Part shown: positions 27,108 to 37,174 of the stretch, in pieces | Position numbering within the stretch: the first letter of the stretch is position 1 | How the letters are laid out: each line of letters opens with the position of its first letter | From: Methanocalculus taiwanensis | GTDB taxonomy: Archaea; Halobacteriota; Methanomicrobia; Methanomicrobiales; Methanocorpusculaceae | NCBI RefSeq assembly: GCF_024372745.1 | Contig: NZ_VOTZ01000019.1 | Span: 1-49,547, forward strand | Direction: 5' to 3' | DNA length: 49,547 nucleotides | Translations under genes and position numbers: made by a program | The notes under the pieces: model-generated | The model's input: only the letters and a program-made list of their open reading frames with translations | Told to the model about the DNA's origin: nothing | Database searches by the model: none

Positions 27108-28064
27108 TTATACCCGGAGATGCACCCTGCCGTATAGGGCTGCTCCCAGGAGCCCGATATCTTCATCCCGAACGAGAGATATGGGAATTGTTTCGAGCAT
27201 ATCCCGGTAATGCAGAACATCGGCGAACTCCTCCCTGAAATAATCGTTATTCACGAGGAATGGATTCTTCATCGCAACACCGCCGGTGATGTAGAGGGCG
27301 CTGGTTGAAAGCGTACTGAGAACATAGTTTCTGCACGCACGTGCAAAGAACCTGGCAAAAAATTCTGTTGTCTCAGACTCCGGTCCAATTCTGCTAACCA
27401 CTTTCTCTGGAGGAAGCGTCCCGCCGGTGAGCCATGCATGCAGGTGGGAAAGGCCGGGACCGCTTACCACCAGATCGTTATGCGGGTAACTGGTACCGTT
27501 TATCTTCAGGAGATATTCCATGAAACCAATCTCATCATCTTTATAAAAGGGGAAGGCGGCATGGCCTGCCTCTGAAGGGAGAGCACAGATGCAATCTCCC
27601 GCTCCCTTCCTGATCGCACAATGCCCAAGGCCGGTTCCGGCACCAACCACTGCGATGGTCCCGCCATCTTCGGCTCTCCCTGCCTGTACCACATCTTGTT
27701 TGAGCTGCTTTTCCATCAGGCAGGCATAACCCTGTGCAACAAAATCATTTATCAGGTAGATCGCAGTCTTTGGCATCTTCGTGGTGAGGGTGCGTATATC
27801 AGCCATCCACGGTACATTGGGGAGGATCCCATGCACACCTTCCCTGACCAGTCCAGGTACCGCAATTACGATTGTGTCCCACGAACTCACGTCTCCCATG
27901 CCCGGATTCATGAGAGCTCCTTTGATCAGATCGTTAAATGAACTGAAACTGCCGGTTATGAATGAAATAGTATTCAGCCGCGAGATAGCACCATCATCAC
28001 TGAAGGTGAATCCAGAGAACCTGCTATATGTCCCGCCTATATCTGCTGTCAGGATTCGCTGCAT
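27108..28064 (-). CDS. glk: Glucokinase (Glk family)
   Basis: 318 residues from the ATG at 28064, chosen because GGGGAGG lies just upstream and the protein then starts with MQRILTADIGGTYSRF. Bacterial-type Glk motifs are visible: phosphate-binding DIGGT near the N-terminus, LINDFVAQGYA with the catalytic-type Asp, VGAGTGLGHC, SEAGHAAFPF, and GGVAMKNPF near the C-terminus. It phosphorylates glucose with ATP. This family differs from ROK and from ADP-dependent archaeal glucokinases, so presence in a methanogen suggests acquisition from bacteria and a role in glycogen or sugar turnover. A frame extends upstream to 28133 but without a ribosome binding site. Confidence 0.85.
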   Translation of the reverse strand: MQRILTADIGGTYSRFSGFTFSDDGAISRLNTISFITGSFSSFNDLIKGALMNPGMGDVSSWDTIVIAVPGLVREGVHGILPNVPWMADIRTLTTKMPKTAIYLINDFVAQGYACLMEKQLKQDVVQAGRAEDGGTIAVVGAGTGLGHCAIRKGAGDCICALPSEAGHAAFPFYKDDEIGFMEYLLKINGTSYPHNDLVVSGPGLSHLHAWLTGGTLPPEKVVSRIGPESETTEFFARFFARACRNYVLSTLSTSALYITGGVAMKNPFLVNNDYFREEFADVLHYRDMLETIPISLVRDEDIGLLGAALYGRVHLRV

Positions 28065-28180
28065 GTATGCCTCCCCACTCCGCCATATCTTCTGCCGGAT
28101 ACCATCTTTCCTCTCTATGATCAGATAAAGCATACCCTGAAGGCGTACGTTAATAACAGGTTCAATCTATAAACACATTC

Positions 28181-28513
28181 ATGCCGGTTCATGATATTGA
28201 GGCTGTCCTGAAGGTGGAGGAAGAGGCGATCTCACGGATTCTGGCTGCTGAAGAGGAGGCAGAAAAAGCAGTCAGTTCCGCAAGGATTGAAGCGGCAGCA
28301 TATATCGAAGATGAATTGAAGAAGGCAGGGACAGAGGCAGCAGAGACAGTTAACCGGGCTATACAGGATGCAGAGGAAAGAGCCCGGGAGATTGCAGTTG
28401 CAACAGAAGAGCGAGTTGAGCAGATCACGACTGCCGCCGCTTCACGAAAGGAAGAGGCAGTTGCAGCGATCATAGCCGCCATCACCGGAGGGGAGGATGT
28501 TCTATCCGGCTGA
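28181..28513 (+). CDS. atpH: A-type ATP synthase subunit H (peripheral stalk)
   Basis: 110 residues, almost wholly charged coiled coil (Ala/Glu/Arg-rich heptads from about 8 to 100), as in archaeal AhaH/AtpH, which pairs with subunit E in the peripheral stalk. It is the first gene of the operon. A weak A/T-rich box near 28148-28156 could be the promoter. The following gene starts inside it with a 17-bp overlap. Confidence 0.85.
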   Translation: MPVHDIEAVLKVEEEAISRILAAEEEAEKAVSSARIEAAAYIEDELKKAGTEAAETVNRAIQDAEERAREIAVATEERVEQITTAAASRKEEAVAAIIAAITGGEDVLSG

Positions 28514-30476
28514 GATGCAGAAGGTGACGGTAGGGATTCATCGCCGGCATGCAGCATCGTTCCTCTCTGCTCTCCATGAAGAGGGGATTATTGAACTGAC
28601 TCCGATCACCGGTGACGAGCATCTCCTCCACCTCATCACACTGGTGCAAAGGGATGAGATCCGGCAGTCACTCGCATCTGCCCAGGCCAGGATAGAGCGT
28701 GCGGTGGAGGCCCTTCTTGATCACAGGGAAGAGCTGGGGAGGATCACTGGTTTCTTCCTCCCGGATCGGAAATCCCCTGTTCCTGCAGAGCGATCTGATC
28801 CCACCTTACTGCTGAAGGTGGTGGATAGGTATAACCCGGTGATCTCGGATATCCTATCCTGCCGGGTTCGTCGTTCAGCTATCCATGAGCGTATCGCCCG
28901 CCTTGATGAAGAGGAGGAGCATCTTCTCCTCTTCCGGTGCGTTGCAGAGTCCCTCCCTCCGCGGGAGCCATCCCGTTTTATCACTGTCCGGGCAGGGCTT
29001 ATTCCAACCGGTGAATGCGAGGATTTAAACGCACTTTTTGAAGAAGAGGGAATATCAGAGGCAATTGCTCACTCAGCATGCAGGCTAAAGGAAGAAGGGA
29101 TGATTGCAGTCGTCCTTTCCCATTTACGTGCTGCCGAAAGAGTGGATGCACTCCTCCGTTCAAGGGGTTTTGCGGATTTTACCTTCGGTGATCATGGAAG
29201 TTCTGTTACTGAGGCGCTAGAGCATATCCGTAAAGAGAAGAGCTCTCTTTATCAGGAAGACGAAACGATACAGAATCTCCTGCGGGAAAAAGGCACAGAA
29301 TACCTTCAGCTGCTTGCCGGGCTTGGAGAAGACCTGGGGATCGCCCGTGATGCAGTTGATGCTGCCGCCCTCACCGGTTCAACCCGTGATCTCAGGCTCT
29401 ATTCAGGATGGATAAGGAGCCATGATCTCCCTCTCCTTGAGAAGATCGGAGACCTTCATGCTGGCGGCACCATGATCTACCGGGCAGTTCCGGGGAAGGA
29501 CGGGGATGCCGCTGTTCCTGTTGCCTACAACCATCCACGCTGGCTCTCGCCATTCAGGTCTCTCACCACGACATTTGCCCCGCCCCGGTATCGTGAGGTG
29601 GATCCGACATTTTTTATTGCTCCAGTACTCGTCATCACCTTTGGGGTGATGCTTGGGGATGCCGGGTACGGACTGCTGCTTGCACTGGTTGCAGCAGCCC
29701 TCCTTGCAGGCCCTGCACGGTACCCGGGATCCACCCGTGACTTCTCGTTCATCCTGTTTGCCTGCGGTATCTCCGGTATTCTCTTTGGCATCTTACAGGG
29801 GGGATTCTTCGGGGATCTCCTCCCGAGATTCTTCGGCATTGCCCCCCCTTTCGCTATAATCGATCCCCTGATGGATCCGATTACCATCCTCACCGCCGCC
29901 CTCCTCTTCGGGATCGCACACCTGAACCTGGGTCTTGGCATCGCGGCATACAGCTATATAAGGGCAGGAGATTTCAGGAAGATGCTCAGGGAACAGGGCG
30001 TCTGGTTCCTGATTCAGCCCTGTGCGGCAATCCTCCTCTTCGCCTTCTTCGGGTGGGCTGAGATCCCCCTCCCTCTTCTCTTTGCAGCGGGAGCTGGAGC
30101 TGCCGCCGCCGCCGGTCTGATCCTCACCTTCGAAGGGCCGCTTGGGTTCTTCAGCATCACGGGATTCCTTGGTGACTGGCTGAGCTATACAAGGATTCTT
30201 GCGCTTGCACTCGCAACCGCCGGAATTGCGATGACAGTGAATATCCTCTCTGAGATGATCGGATCAGTTCATCCATATCTCCTCATAATTGCTATTCTCT
30301 TTGCAGTCGCCGGTCATCTGGCAAACTTCCTGCTCCAGGCGCTTGGCGGATTTATCCATGCCCTCCGTCTCCAGTATGTTGAGTTTTTTGGGCATTTTTA
30401 CGAGGGCGGAGGGCGTCTCTTCCAGCCATTTTTCACGAACCGGGAGAAGACGATCCTTTTGGAGGATGAACCATGA
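28497..30476 (+). CDS. atpI: A-type ATP synthase subunit I (a-subunit)
   Basis: 659 residues. The N-terminal half (about 1-365) is the cytoplasmic stalk-binding domain (MFYPAEMQKVTVGIHRRHAASFLSAL), with coiled-coil segments near 70-130 and 250-290. The C-terminal half has about seven to eight membrane helices starting at TFFIAPVLVITFGVMLGDAGYGLLLAL. The ion-path arginine is expected in LSYTRILALALA, R566. It forms the static ion channel against the K ring. It overlaps atpH by 17 bp and atpK by 4 bp. Confidence 0.95.
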   Translation: MFYPAEMQKVTVGIHRRHAASFLSALHEEGIIELTPITGDEHLLHLITLVQRDEIRQSLASAQARIERAVEALLDHREELGRITGFFLPDRKSPVPAERSDPTLLLKVVDRYNPVISDILSCRVRRSAIHERIARLDEEEEHLLLFRCVAESLPPREPSRFITVRAGLIPTGECEDLNALFEEEGISEAIAHSACRLKEEGMIAVVLSHLRAAERVDALLRSRGFADFTFGDHGSSVTEALEHIRKEKSSLYQEDETIQNLLREKGTEYLQLLAGLGEDLGIARDAVDAAALTGSTRDLRLYSGWIRSHDLPLLEKIGDLHAGGTMIYRAVPGKDGDAAVPVAYNHPRWLSPFRSLTTTFAPPRYREVDPTFFIAPVLVITFGVMLGDAGYGLLLALVAAALLAGPARYPGSTRDFSFILFACGISGILFGILQGGFFGDLLPRFFGIAPPFAIIDPLMDPITILTAALLFGIAHLNLGLGIAAYSYIRAGDFRKMLREQGVWFLIQPCAAILLFAFFGWAEIPLPLLFAAGAGAAAAAGLILTFEGPLGFFSITGFLGDWLSYTRILALALATAGIAMTVNILSEMIGSVHPYLLIIAILFAVAGHLANFLLQALGGFIHALRLQYVEFFGHFYEGGGRLFQPFFTNREKTILLEDEP

Positions 30477-31927
30477 TACCTGAACTAACACCTGGATTTA
30501 TCCTGGCAGTCACCGGTGCCGGGCTCGCCGTTGGATTGTCTGCGATTGGATCCGGCATGGGTGTCGGCATTGCCGGCGCTACCGGTGCCGGAGTAATCGC
30601 AATCAAGCCCGAAAAGTTCGGGCAGGCACTTGTCTTCCAGGCGGTTCCCCAGACACAGGGGATGTATGGTCTTCTGGTGGCGGTTTTGATCCTCCTCTCG
30701 ACCGGGGTGATCGGCGGTATCGGCGATCCAGTCTCCACCCCGATGGGGCTTGCTGCTCTTGGTGCCGGATTAGCGGTCGGTATTGCGGGTCTCTCAGCAA
30801 TCGGTCAGGGTATTGCCGCATCTGCGGGGATTGCCACCAGCTCGGAGGACGATACGGCGATGGGAAGATCCCTCGTCTTCTCGGTGATCCCGGAGACGCA
30901 GGCTATCTATGGTTTGCTTGTTGCGATTCTGATCATGGCATTCTCCGGAATCCTGGCAGGTGACGCGGTAGCGACGATGGCGACCGGCCTTGCCGCGATC
31001 GGCTGCGGCCTTGCGGTCGGCCTTGCCGGCCTCTCTGCGATTGGCCAGGGTATTGCTGCTGCTGCCGGCTCCGCCTCTTCAGCCGAGCATGAGGGTGCAT
31101 TTGGACGTGCCCTCGTTTTTTCGGTGATCCCGGAGACGCAGGCTATCTATGGCCTCTTAGTTGCGATCCTGATCATGGCATTCACCGGGATGATCGCAGG
31201 CGGCCCGATCTCGGATATTTCGATTGGCATCGCTGCAATCGGGTGCGGATTTGCAATCGGCCTTGCTGCACTCTCTGCGATCGGTCAGGGTATTGCTGCT
31301 GCCGCTGGTGCAGCGGCAACCGCAGAGAAACCGGAAGCATTCGGAAGATCCCTTGTCTTCTCGGTGATCCCGGAGACGCAGGCTATCTATGGATTACTGG
31401 TTGCGATCCTGATCATGGCGTTCACCGGGATGATCACCCGGGATATCGTTCCCACCCTTGCCGCCGGCTTTGCCTCGATTGCCTGTGGAATTGCAGTTGG
31501 TTTTGCTGCACTCTCTGCAATCGGTCAGGGTATTGCCGCATCTGCCGGGATTGCGACCACCTCCGAGCGGGAAGATATGTTTGGGAAAGGGCTTGTCTTC
31601 TCGGTGATTCCTGAGACGCAGGCTATCTATGGCCTGCTGGTTGCAATCCTGATCATGGCCTTCACCGGGATTATCACCCGCGACGTGACGGCAACCGCGG
31701 CTGCGGGTCTTGCCTGTATCGGATCAGGATTTGCCGTCGGCCTTGCAGGACTCTCAGCAATAGGACAGGGGATGACTGCTGCTGCCGGTATTGGTGCGGT
31801 TGCACGGAGGCCAGAGGCGATGGGGCAGAGCCTCGTCTTTGCGGTGATGGCAGAGACCTTTGCAATCTTCGGCCTTCTTGTTGCGATCCTGATCATGTTT
31901 GGAATCGGGCTCTTTGGGGGTCTCTGA
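30473..31927 (+). CDS. atpK: A-type ATP synthase rotor subunit K, six fused c-hairpins
   Basis: 484 residues made of six consecutive two-helix hairpins of about 80 residues each. The ion-binding position of helix 2 is Q60 (PQTQGMYG), then E141, E221, E301 and E381 (each PETQAIYG), and E461 (AETFAIFG). Helix 1 of hairpins 2-6 has SAIGQG, whereas hairpin 1 has SAIGSG. So hairpins 2-6 carry the Gln plus Glu-Thr set known from Na+-binding c and K subunits, while hairpin 1 has lost both Gln and Glu. Typical archaeal K has one or two hairpins; M. jannaschii is known for three and Methanopyrus for 13. Two copies would give 12 hairpins with 10 sites; this stoichiometry is inferred. The gene overlaps atpI by 4 bp and abuts atpE. 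Confidence 0.95.
   Translation: MIPELTPGFILAVTGAGLAVGLSAIGSGMGVGIAGATGAGVIAIKPEKFGQALVFQAVPQTQGMYGLLVAVLILLSTGVIGGIGDPVSTPMGLAALGAGLAVGIAGLSAIGQGIAASAGIATSSEDDTAMGRSLVFSVIPETQAIYGLLVAILIMAFSGILAGDAVATMATGLAAIGCGLAVGLAGLSAIGQGIAAAAGSASSAEHEGAFGRALVFSVIPETQAIYGLLVAILIMAFTGMIAGGPISDISIGIAAIGCGFAIGLAALSAIGQGIAAAAGAAATAEKPEAFGRSLVFSVIPETQAIYGLLVAILIMAFTGMITRDIVPTLAAGFASIACGIAVGFAALSAIGQGIAASAGIATTSEREDMFGKGLVFSVIPETQAIYGLLVAILIMAFTGIITRDVTATAAAGLACIGSGFAVGLAGLSAIGQGMTAAAGIGAVARRPEAMGQSLVFAVMAETFAIFGLLVAILIMFGIGLFGGL
30640..31870 (+). repeat. 240-bp tandem repeats inside atpK
   Basis: The four internal PETQAIYG blocks recur with a period of exactly 240 bp; GGCTATCTAT starts at 30901, 31141, 31381 and 31621. 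Around each copy about 30 bp are almost identical even at third codon positions, unlike the flanking hairpin 1 and hairpin 6. This indicates recent duplication or ongoing gene conversion among hairpins 2-5. Confidence 0.92.
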
Positions 31928-32539
31928 ATGGGGCTTGAGAAGATCATCTCCTTGATTAAAGAAGAAACCGAAGAGGAGATCGCGAGGATCTGGCAGAAGG
32001 CAGAAGAAGAAAGTAATGCGATCCACGATGCTGCATGGGAGAGGGCTCGTCGTGAACACGAACGCACCCTTCTTGAAGGTGATCGGAAAGCTCTGCGTGA
32101 AGAACAGAAAATCCTCCTCCAGGCTGAGTATGATGAGATGAAGGCCATCCGGGATGCGAGATGGCATGGGATACGGGAGGTGTTTGTTTCTGCTGAAGAA
32201 GAGCTGGCTGCACTCTCGTCATCTCCCGGATACCCCGAAATTCTTCGAACCCTAATCGATGAAGGGAGGGAGATCCTCGGGGGGGGAGAGATCGTTCTTC
32301 TCTGCCGGTTTGCTGATATGAAAGCAGTTGAAAGCGCAGCAGAAGGACTTGAAGGGGTGACAATCCGCTCCTTACCACCCCATGATCCGCAGATCCGCTC
32401 TGGCGGGGTGATCGTCATCTCCAAAGATACTCCCATCCGGTGTGACCAGACATTTGCGACACGGTTGGATCAGATGCGGGATCACCTGGCATGGAAGGTA
32501 TCCGGGATTCTCTATGGAGGTGGGGAGAATGGATATTGA
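31928..32539 (+). CDS. atpE: A-type ATP synthase subunit E (peripheral stalk)
   Basis: 203 residues with the family layout: an N-terminal coiled coil (MGLEKIISLIKEETEEEIARIW to about 100), then a globular C-terminal domain containing SLPPHDPQIRSGGVIVISKD and a closing ATRLDQMRDHLAWKVSGILYG. It joins subunit H in the peripheral stalk and binds the A3B3 head. It directly follows atpK and overlaps atpC by 11 bp. Confidence 0.93.
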   Translation: MGLEKIISLIKEETEEEIARIWQKAEEESNAIHDAAWERARREHERTLLEGDRKALREEQKILLQAEYDEMKAIRDARWHGIREVFVSAEEELAALSSSPGYPEILRTLIDEGREILGGGEIVLLCRFADMKAVESAAEGLEGVTIRSLPPHDPQIRSGGVIVISKDTPIRCDQTFATRLDQMRDHLAWKVSGILYGGGENGY

Positions 32540-33716
32540 TCTGATCTTCTCAGAACTCTTCACCGGAGAAGGATCAGGGCTGATCGCGATTGCGTTTGCC
32601 ATTGCGTTTTTTATCGCAGTCTTCATCGCGGTATCTGCCGGATGGTTCAGGCTGATTTTAAGCATCGCCTCGTTTGCCTATCCATCTGCACGGGTCAGGG
32701 CGATGGGAAATCCGCTCGTGACGGCAGAGGGTGCAGATACCCTCTCGGATGCAGGTGATCTCCTCGAACTCTTTGAACGGGCCGGAAGGTCAGGCCATTC
32801 AATTGAGTACCGGGAGGGGATGACCGCAGACGATACCGAACGGCTGATCCGTCACTATCACTATACATTACTAGGCAACCTCGCTGTATCTGTCCCGGAT
32901 GCGATCCATTCCCTGATCCTCGGATATATCCAGGTCTACGAGGGATTGGAGGTTGCAGCCGTTCTGAGGGGGATTGCAGGCGGTCTGCCGGGAGATCTGA
33001 TCGAGAAGAGGGCGGTTCCAATCGGCTCATTTTCTGAATCAGCGATCAGGAAGGCCGCCCATTCAGGCTCTGTTGAAGAGGCAGTCCAGCGACTTGACCG
33101 GGCAGGTATTCTTCCCCGAATCAGGGATCTCTGGAAGGTGGTTGGTGAACAGGAAGAATATGCGGCATTCGAATCAGCGCTTCTCTCTGAGAGCTACCTC
33201 TCCCTGATGATGACCGCACGGGGCATCGAAGAATCCCAGTACGAACCGGCAGTCCTGATGGCCGGACGGATGATAGACTGCAAAAACCTTGGGATTCTGA
33301 TCCGGGGACGACTGTCTGGTGCGGATGCAGCAGCAATCGAGCCATTCCTCATTCAAAAGGGAGGCTTTGAGATCACAGATGATATGCTCCGGGCATTAAC
33401 CCGTTCTGCCGATCTTGTGGAACTCTCTTCCCTGATCAGTGAGACGATGTATAGCCCCTATATCGAGCCTTTCATTGAGCAGGTGAGGAAGAGCCGTGAT
33501 CCCGGTGCAATCGAGATGGCCCTCTCTCAATGCCTGCTTGATGTCGGCAGGATGGTGAGCAGCCAGTATCATCTTGGGAGCGGTCCGATTCTTCGGTACC
33601 TGATGGCGCTTGGCATCGAATGCGAAAACCTGCGGGCGGCTGCTGCCGGAATTCTGTATCATGTACCTGCCGAGACGATCAGGGGGCAGATGGTGGTGGA
33701 GGTGAGCGGCAGGTGA
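32529..33716 (+). CDS. atpC: A-type ATP synthase subunit C with N-terminal membrane helix
   Basis: 395 residues from the ATG at 32529 (MDIDLIF). The subunit C body begins at FAYPSARVRAMGNPLVTAEGADTL, the usual start of V/A-type subunit C (d), and continues as an all-helical domain to the end. The family attaches the central stalk to the K ring as a socket. Unusual is the extension of about 45 residues before it, with a strong membrane helix (about 16-38, LIAIAFAIAFFIAVFIAV). I recall Methanomicrobiales relatives with similar leaders, so this may be a lineage trait. Its stop overlaps the GTG start of atpF. Confidence 0.92.
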   Translation: MDIDLIFSELFTGEGSGLIAIAFAIAFFIAVFIAVSAGWFRLILSIASFAYPSARVRAMGNPLVTAEGADTLSDAGDLLELFERAGRSGHSIEYREGMTADDTERLIRHYHYTLLGNLAVSVPDAIHSLILGYIQVYEGLEVAAVLRGIAGGLPGDLIEKRAVPIGSFSESAIRKAAHSGSVEEAVQRLDRAGILPRIRDLWKVVGEQEEYAAFESALLSESYLSLMMTARGIEESQYEPAVLMAGRMIDCKNLGILIRGRLSGADAAAIEPFLIQKGGFEITDDMLRALTRSADLVELSSLISETMYSPYIEPFIEQVRKSRDPGAIEMALSQCLLDVGRMVSSQYHLGSGPILRYLMALGIECENLRAAAAGILYHVPAETIRGQMVVEVSGR

Positions 33717-34030
33717 AGATCGTTGCACTTGGTGATCGGACGGTCACTCTCCTATGCCGGCTCGGCGGTGTGGCAGAGACGATCCGGTGCGAGGATTTTT
33801 CATCTGCTGAAGCTGCACTGAAAGAGCTTCTTATGGAGGAATCAGTCGCTATCGTCCTTATACAGGATCGGTATGTGCGACCGCTCATCCCGATGCTTGA
33901 AGAGCATGGGCGGTCGCACCGGGTCTATCCGGTTGTTGTAGAAATACCGGGGCCAAAGGGTCCGGTGAAAGGGGATGATACGATAACCGAGGCGATCAGA
34001 CGGGTTGCCGGGCGGGGGATGCCAGGGTGA
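33713..34030 (+). CDS. atpF: A-type ATP synthase subunit F (central stalk)
   Basis: 105 residues starting at the GTG at 33713, supported by a GGAGGTGA ribosome binding site a few bases upstream inside atpC and by the 4-bp overlap with the atpC stop. The N-terminus KIVALGDRTVTLLCRLGGV and the middle IVLIQDRYVRPLIP match the small Rossmann-like F subunit, which binds subunit D in the rotating stalk. Confidence 0.92.
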   Translation: MKIVALGDRTVTLLCRLGGVAETIRCEDFSSAEAALKELLMEESVAIVLIQDRYVRPLIPMLEEHGRSHRVYPVVVEIPGPKGPVKGDDTITEAIRRVAGRGMPG

Positions 34031-34034
34031 TTGG

Positions 34035-35789
34035 ATGACAGAGAGCAGTATAATTCGGATTACAGGACCGGTTGTCGAGGCTGACCGGATGCGTGGAGCA
34101 CAGATGTATGAGGTCGTCTTTGTCGGCGAGGATGAGCTTATCGGCGAGATCATCGGGCTGTATAACGATACCGCAACCATCCAGGTCTACGAGGATACCA
34201 CCGGTATTACCCCCGGTGAGCCGGTAAAACGATCAACGATGCCGCTCTCGGTGGAGCTTGGCCCCGGCCTTCTTGAGATGATCTATGATGGCATCCAGCG
34301 GCCGCTGACAGAGCTTGGGGATCTCTCCGGGGATTTCATCGTCCGGGGTGTCTCGGCTCCGGCACTATCGCGTGAGAAGAAGTTCCTTTTCACCCCTTCC
34401 CTCTCTGAGGGAGACGAAATTTCCGGTGGTGCGGTGATCGGGTCAGTTCCTGAGACGAAGCAGATTCTGCACACAATTCTCCTCGCACCTGATCTCTCGG
34501 GGACGGTGGAGCGGATCGCAGGTGAAGGTGAGTATACCGTGGATGAAACGATCCTCTGGCTGAAAGATGATACCGGCAAGGTACAGAAGATCACAATGCT
34601 CCAGCGCTGGCCGGTCCGGGTGCCCCGCCCGATACAGTCGAAGCTCCCGGCGATCCGCCCCCTGATCACCGGCCAGCGGGTGATCGACTCTTTCTTCCCG
34701 ATGGTGCAGGGGGGAACCGCCGCTGTACCTGGTCCCTTTGGTGCTGGCAAGACGGTTGTCCAGCACCAGCTCGCCAAATGGTGCGATGCAGATATCATTG
34801 TGTATGTCGGGTGCGGTGAGCGGGGGAATGAGATGGCAGATGTGCTCAGGCAGTTCCCGTCTCTTGTCGATCCAAAGACAAAGGAGCCCCTGATGAAGAG
34901 GACTGTCCTGATCGGCAATACTTCGAATATGCCGGTTGCGGCCCGTGAGGCATCGGTCTATACCGGTATTACGATTGCAGAATACTATCGTGACATGGGG
35001 TATTCTGTTGCCCTGATGGCAGACTCAACTTCCCGGTGGGCAGAGGCGATGCGGGAGATCTCAGGCCGCCTGGAGGAGATGCCGGGTGAACATGGCTATC
35101 CTGCCTACCTCGGTTCCCGGCTTGCCGATTTCTATGAACGGGCAGGGCGGGTGAAGACGCTCTCCGGCGAAGAAGGCTCAATCTCGGTGATTGGGGCAGT
35201 CTCGCCGCCGGGGGGCGATTTCTCCGAGCCGGTGACCCAGAACACGCTCCGGATTGTCCGGGTCTTCTGGGCTCTGGATGCTGATCTTGCACACCAGCGC
35301 CATTTCCCGGCAGTGAACTGGCTCCTCAGCTATTCGCTCTATTCGGATCTTGTTGCCCCATGGTGGGAGAAGCACGGGGGATCTGAATGGGGAACGATGC
35401 GATCTGATCTGCTTGCCCTCCTCCAGAAAGAGAACGAACTTGAGGAGATTGTTCAGCTGGTGGGCCCCGATCTCCTCCCCGAAGAAGACAAGTTCACGCT
35501 GAATGTCGCTGCCATCCTGAGGGAGTCCTTTCTGGTGCAGTCTGCATTTGATCCGGTCGATACCTTCTGCCCACCAGAGAAGCAGTATCGGATGATGACG
35601 CTGATCCATCGGTATTACCGGCTGGGGCGTCATGCAGTTGGTGAGGGGATGACAGCTGCTGAGATCCAGCAGCTTCCGGTGACTGCCCGGCTCTCCCGGC
35701 TGGGCCCGATACCGCATGAGGAGTTCGACTCGTTGTATCCAAAGATTTGTGAAGAGATGAACTCTGCATTTCCAGGGGGTGATGCCTGA
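34035..35789 (+). CDS. atpA: A-type ATP synthase catalytic subunit A
   Basis: 584 residues from the ATG at 34035, with GGTGAT 5 nt before it. N-terminal beta-barrel ([14 protein letters not shown]), the A-specific bulge domain (about 110-190), the catalytic P-loop GPFGAGKT (233-240), [35 protein letters not shown], the Walker B region [27 protein letters not shown] and a helical C-terminal domain. It makes or hydrolyses ATP in the A3B3 head. The stop shares one base with the atpB ATG (TGATG). Confidence 0.97.
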   Translation: MTESSIIRITGPVVEADRMRGAQMYEVVFVGEDELIGEIIGLYNDTATIQVYEDTTGITPGEPVKRSTMPLSVELGPGLLEMIYDGIQRPLTELGDLSGDFIVRGVSAPALSREKKFLFTPSLSEGDEISGGAVIGSVPETKQILHTILLAPDLSGTVERIAGEGEYTVDETILWLKDDTGKVQKITMLQRWPVRVPRPIQSKLPAIRPLITGQRVIDSFFPMVQGGTAAVPGPFGAGKTVVQHQLAKWCDADIIVYVGCGERGNEMADVLRQFPSLVDPKTKEPLMKRTVLIGNTSNMPVAAREASVYTGITIAEYYRDMGYSVALMADSTSRWAEAMREISGRLEEMPGEHGYPAYLGSRLADFYERAGRVKTLSGEEGSISVIGAVSPPGGDFSEPVTQNTLRIVRVFWALDADLAHQRHFPAVNWLLSYSLYSDLVAPWWEKHGGSEWGTMRSDLLALLQKENELEEIVQLVGPDLLPEEDKFTLNVAAILRESFLVQSAFDPVDTFCPPEKQYRMMTLIHRYYRLGRHAVGEGMTAAEIQQLPVTARLSRLGPIPHEEFDSLYPKICEEMNSAFPGGDA

Positions 35790-37174
35790 TGCCGCCGCTC
35801 CGCGAGTTCCAGTCTGTTGTCAGGGTGGCAGGGCCAATCCTTGCAGTATCCGGGATCGATGATGCCGGGTATAACGAGGTAGTGAAGGTTCTCCTCCCCG
35901 ATGGCACAGTCCGGACAGGGCAGGTGCTTGAGTCAAGGAAAGGGATGGCGATCGTGATGGTCTTCGGAGGAACACGCGATCTCGACTGCGATATCACCGC
36001 GGTACGGTTCACCGGCAGGCCGATGACGATGCCTGTTTCAAAAGAGATGCTCGGCCGGATCTTCTCAGGATCGGCTGATCCGATCGATGGCGGAGGGAGT
36101 GTCGTACCTGAGAAGGAGATGGAGATCTCCGGCTATGCGATCAACCCGACAAAACGGGAGTTCCCGCAGGATTCGATTGAGACCGGGATATCCGCAATCG
36201 ACGGGATGAATACGCTTGTCCAGGGCCAGAAACTCCCGGTCTTCTCGGGCTCAGGCCTCCCCCACAGTTTCCTTGCCGCCCAGATCACACGGCAGGCCCG
36301 TGTACGGGGGACTGACGAATCGTTTGCAGTCGTCTTTGCGGCGATGGGAATCACCCACGAGGAGGCACGATTCTTTGTCGAGGAGTTCTCCGAGACCGGG
36401 GCCCGGGCACATGCGGTGATCTTTCTGAATCGTGCCGATGACCCTGCGATTGAGCGGATCGTTACCCCACGGCTCGCCCTGACTGCGGCTGAATACCTGG
36501 CATTTGACCTGGGGATGCATGTGCTTGTTGTCATGCAGGATATCACCGCATACTGCGAGGCGCTCCGCGAGGTCTCGGCTGCCCGTGAGGAGATACCGGC
36601 ACGGAGAGGGTACCCGGGATATATGTACACGGATCTCGCATCGCTCTATGAACGGGCCGGTCGGGTGAAAGGGCGGCCAGGCTCGATCACTCAGCTTTCG
36701 ATCCTCTCAATGCCTGATGATGATATCACCCATCCGGTTCCTGATCTGACCGGGTACATCACCGAAGGGCAGATTGTCCTCTCCCGCGAACTGCACAGGA
36801 AGGGGATTTATCCCCCGATCGATGTGCTTCCCTGCCTGTCACGGCTGATGCAGGGCGGGATCGGGGAGGGGAGGACCCGGCCCGATCATGCGAATGTATC
36901 AAGCCAGCTCTATGCCGCCTATGCCCGGGGACGGCGGCTTGCCGGGCTTGTGGCAGTGATCGGCGATGAAGGGCTGACTGATGTCGACCGCCTGTACCTG
37001 ACCTTCCTCGATCGGTTCGAGCATGAGTTTGTCGGCCAGAAGCGGGATGAGGGGCGATCATTTGATGAAACCCTCGACCGTGCATGGGATCTCCTCTCGA
37101 TCTTCCCACAAGATGAGCTGAAGCGGATTGATCCGAAGTATATTAAAGAGCATTACCGGGGTGGCACCGGGTGA
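35789..37174 (+). CDS. atpB: A-type ATP synthase regulatory subunit B
   Basis: 461 residues. The beta-barrel starts [18 protein letters not shown]; the nucleotide-binding region has the degenerate P-loop FSGSGLPHS expected of the non-catalytic subunit, then [26 protein letters not shown] and the C-terminal [25 protein letters not shown]. It alternates with subunit A in the head. It overlaps atpD by 4 bp (GTGA). Confidence 0.97.
   Translation: MPPLREFQSVVRVAGPILAVSGIDDAGYNEVVKVLLPDGTVRTGQVLESRKGMAIVMVFGGTRDLDCDITAVRFTGRPMTMPVSKEMLGRIFSGSADPIDGGGSVVPEKEMEISGYAINPTKREFPQDSIETGISAIDGMNTLVQGQKLPVFSGSGLPHSFLAAQITRQARVRGTDESFAVVFAAMGITHEEARFFVEEFSETGARAHAVIFLNRADDPAIERIVTPRLALTAAEYLAFDLGMHVLVVMQDITAYCEALREVSAAREEIPARRGYPGYMYTDLASLYERAGRVKGRPGSITQLSILSMPDDDITHPVPDLTGYITEGQIVLSRELHRKGIYPPIDVLPCLSRLMQGGIGEGRTRPDHANVSSQLYAAYARGRRLAGLVAVIGDEGLTDVDRLYLTFLDRFEHEFVGQKRDEGRSFDETLDRAWDLLSIFPQDELKRIDPKYIKEHYRGGTG

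Noticed and set aside
31627-32436. Long serine- and arginine-rich frame antisense to the ATP synthase genes
   Set aside because: It overlaps atpK, atpE and their start sites completely; its composition is that of a shadow of alanine/isoleucine-rich coding DNA.
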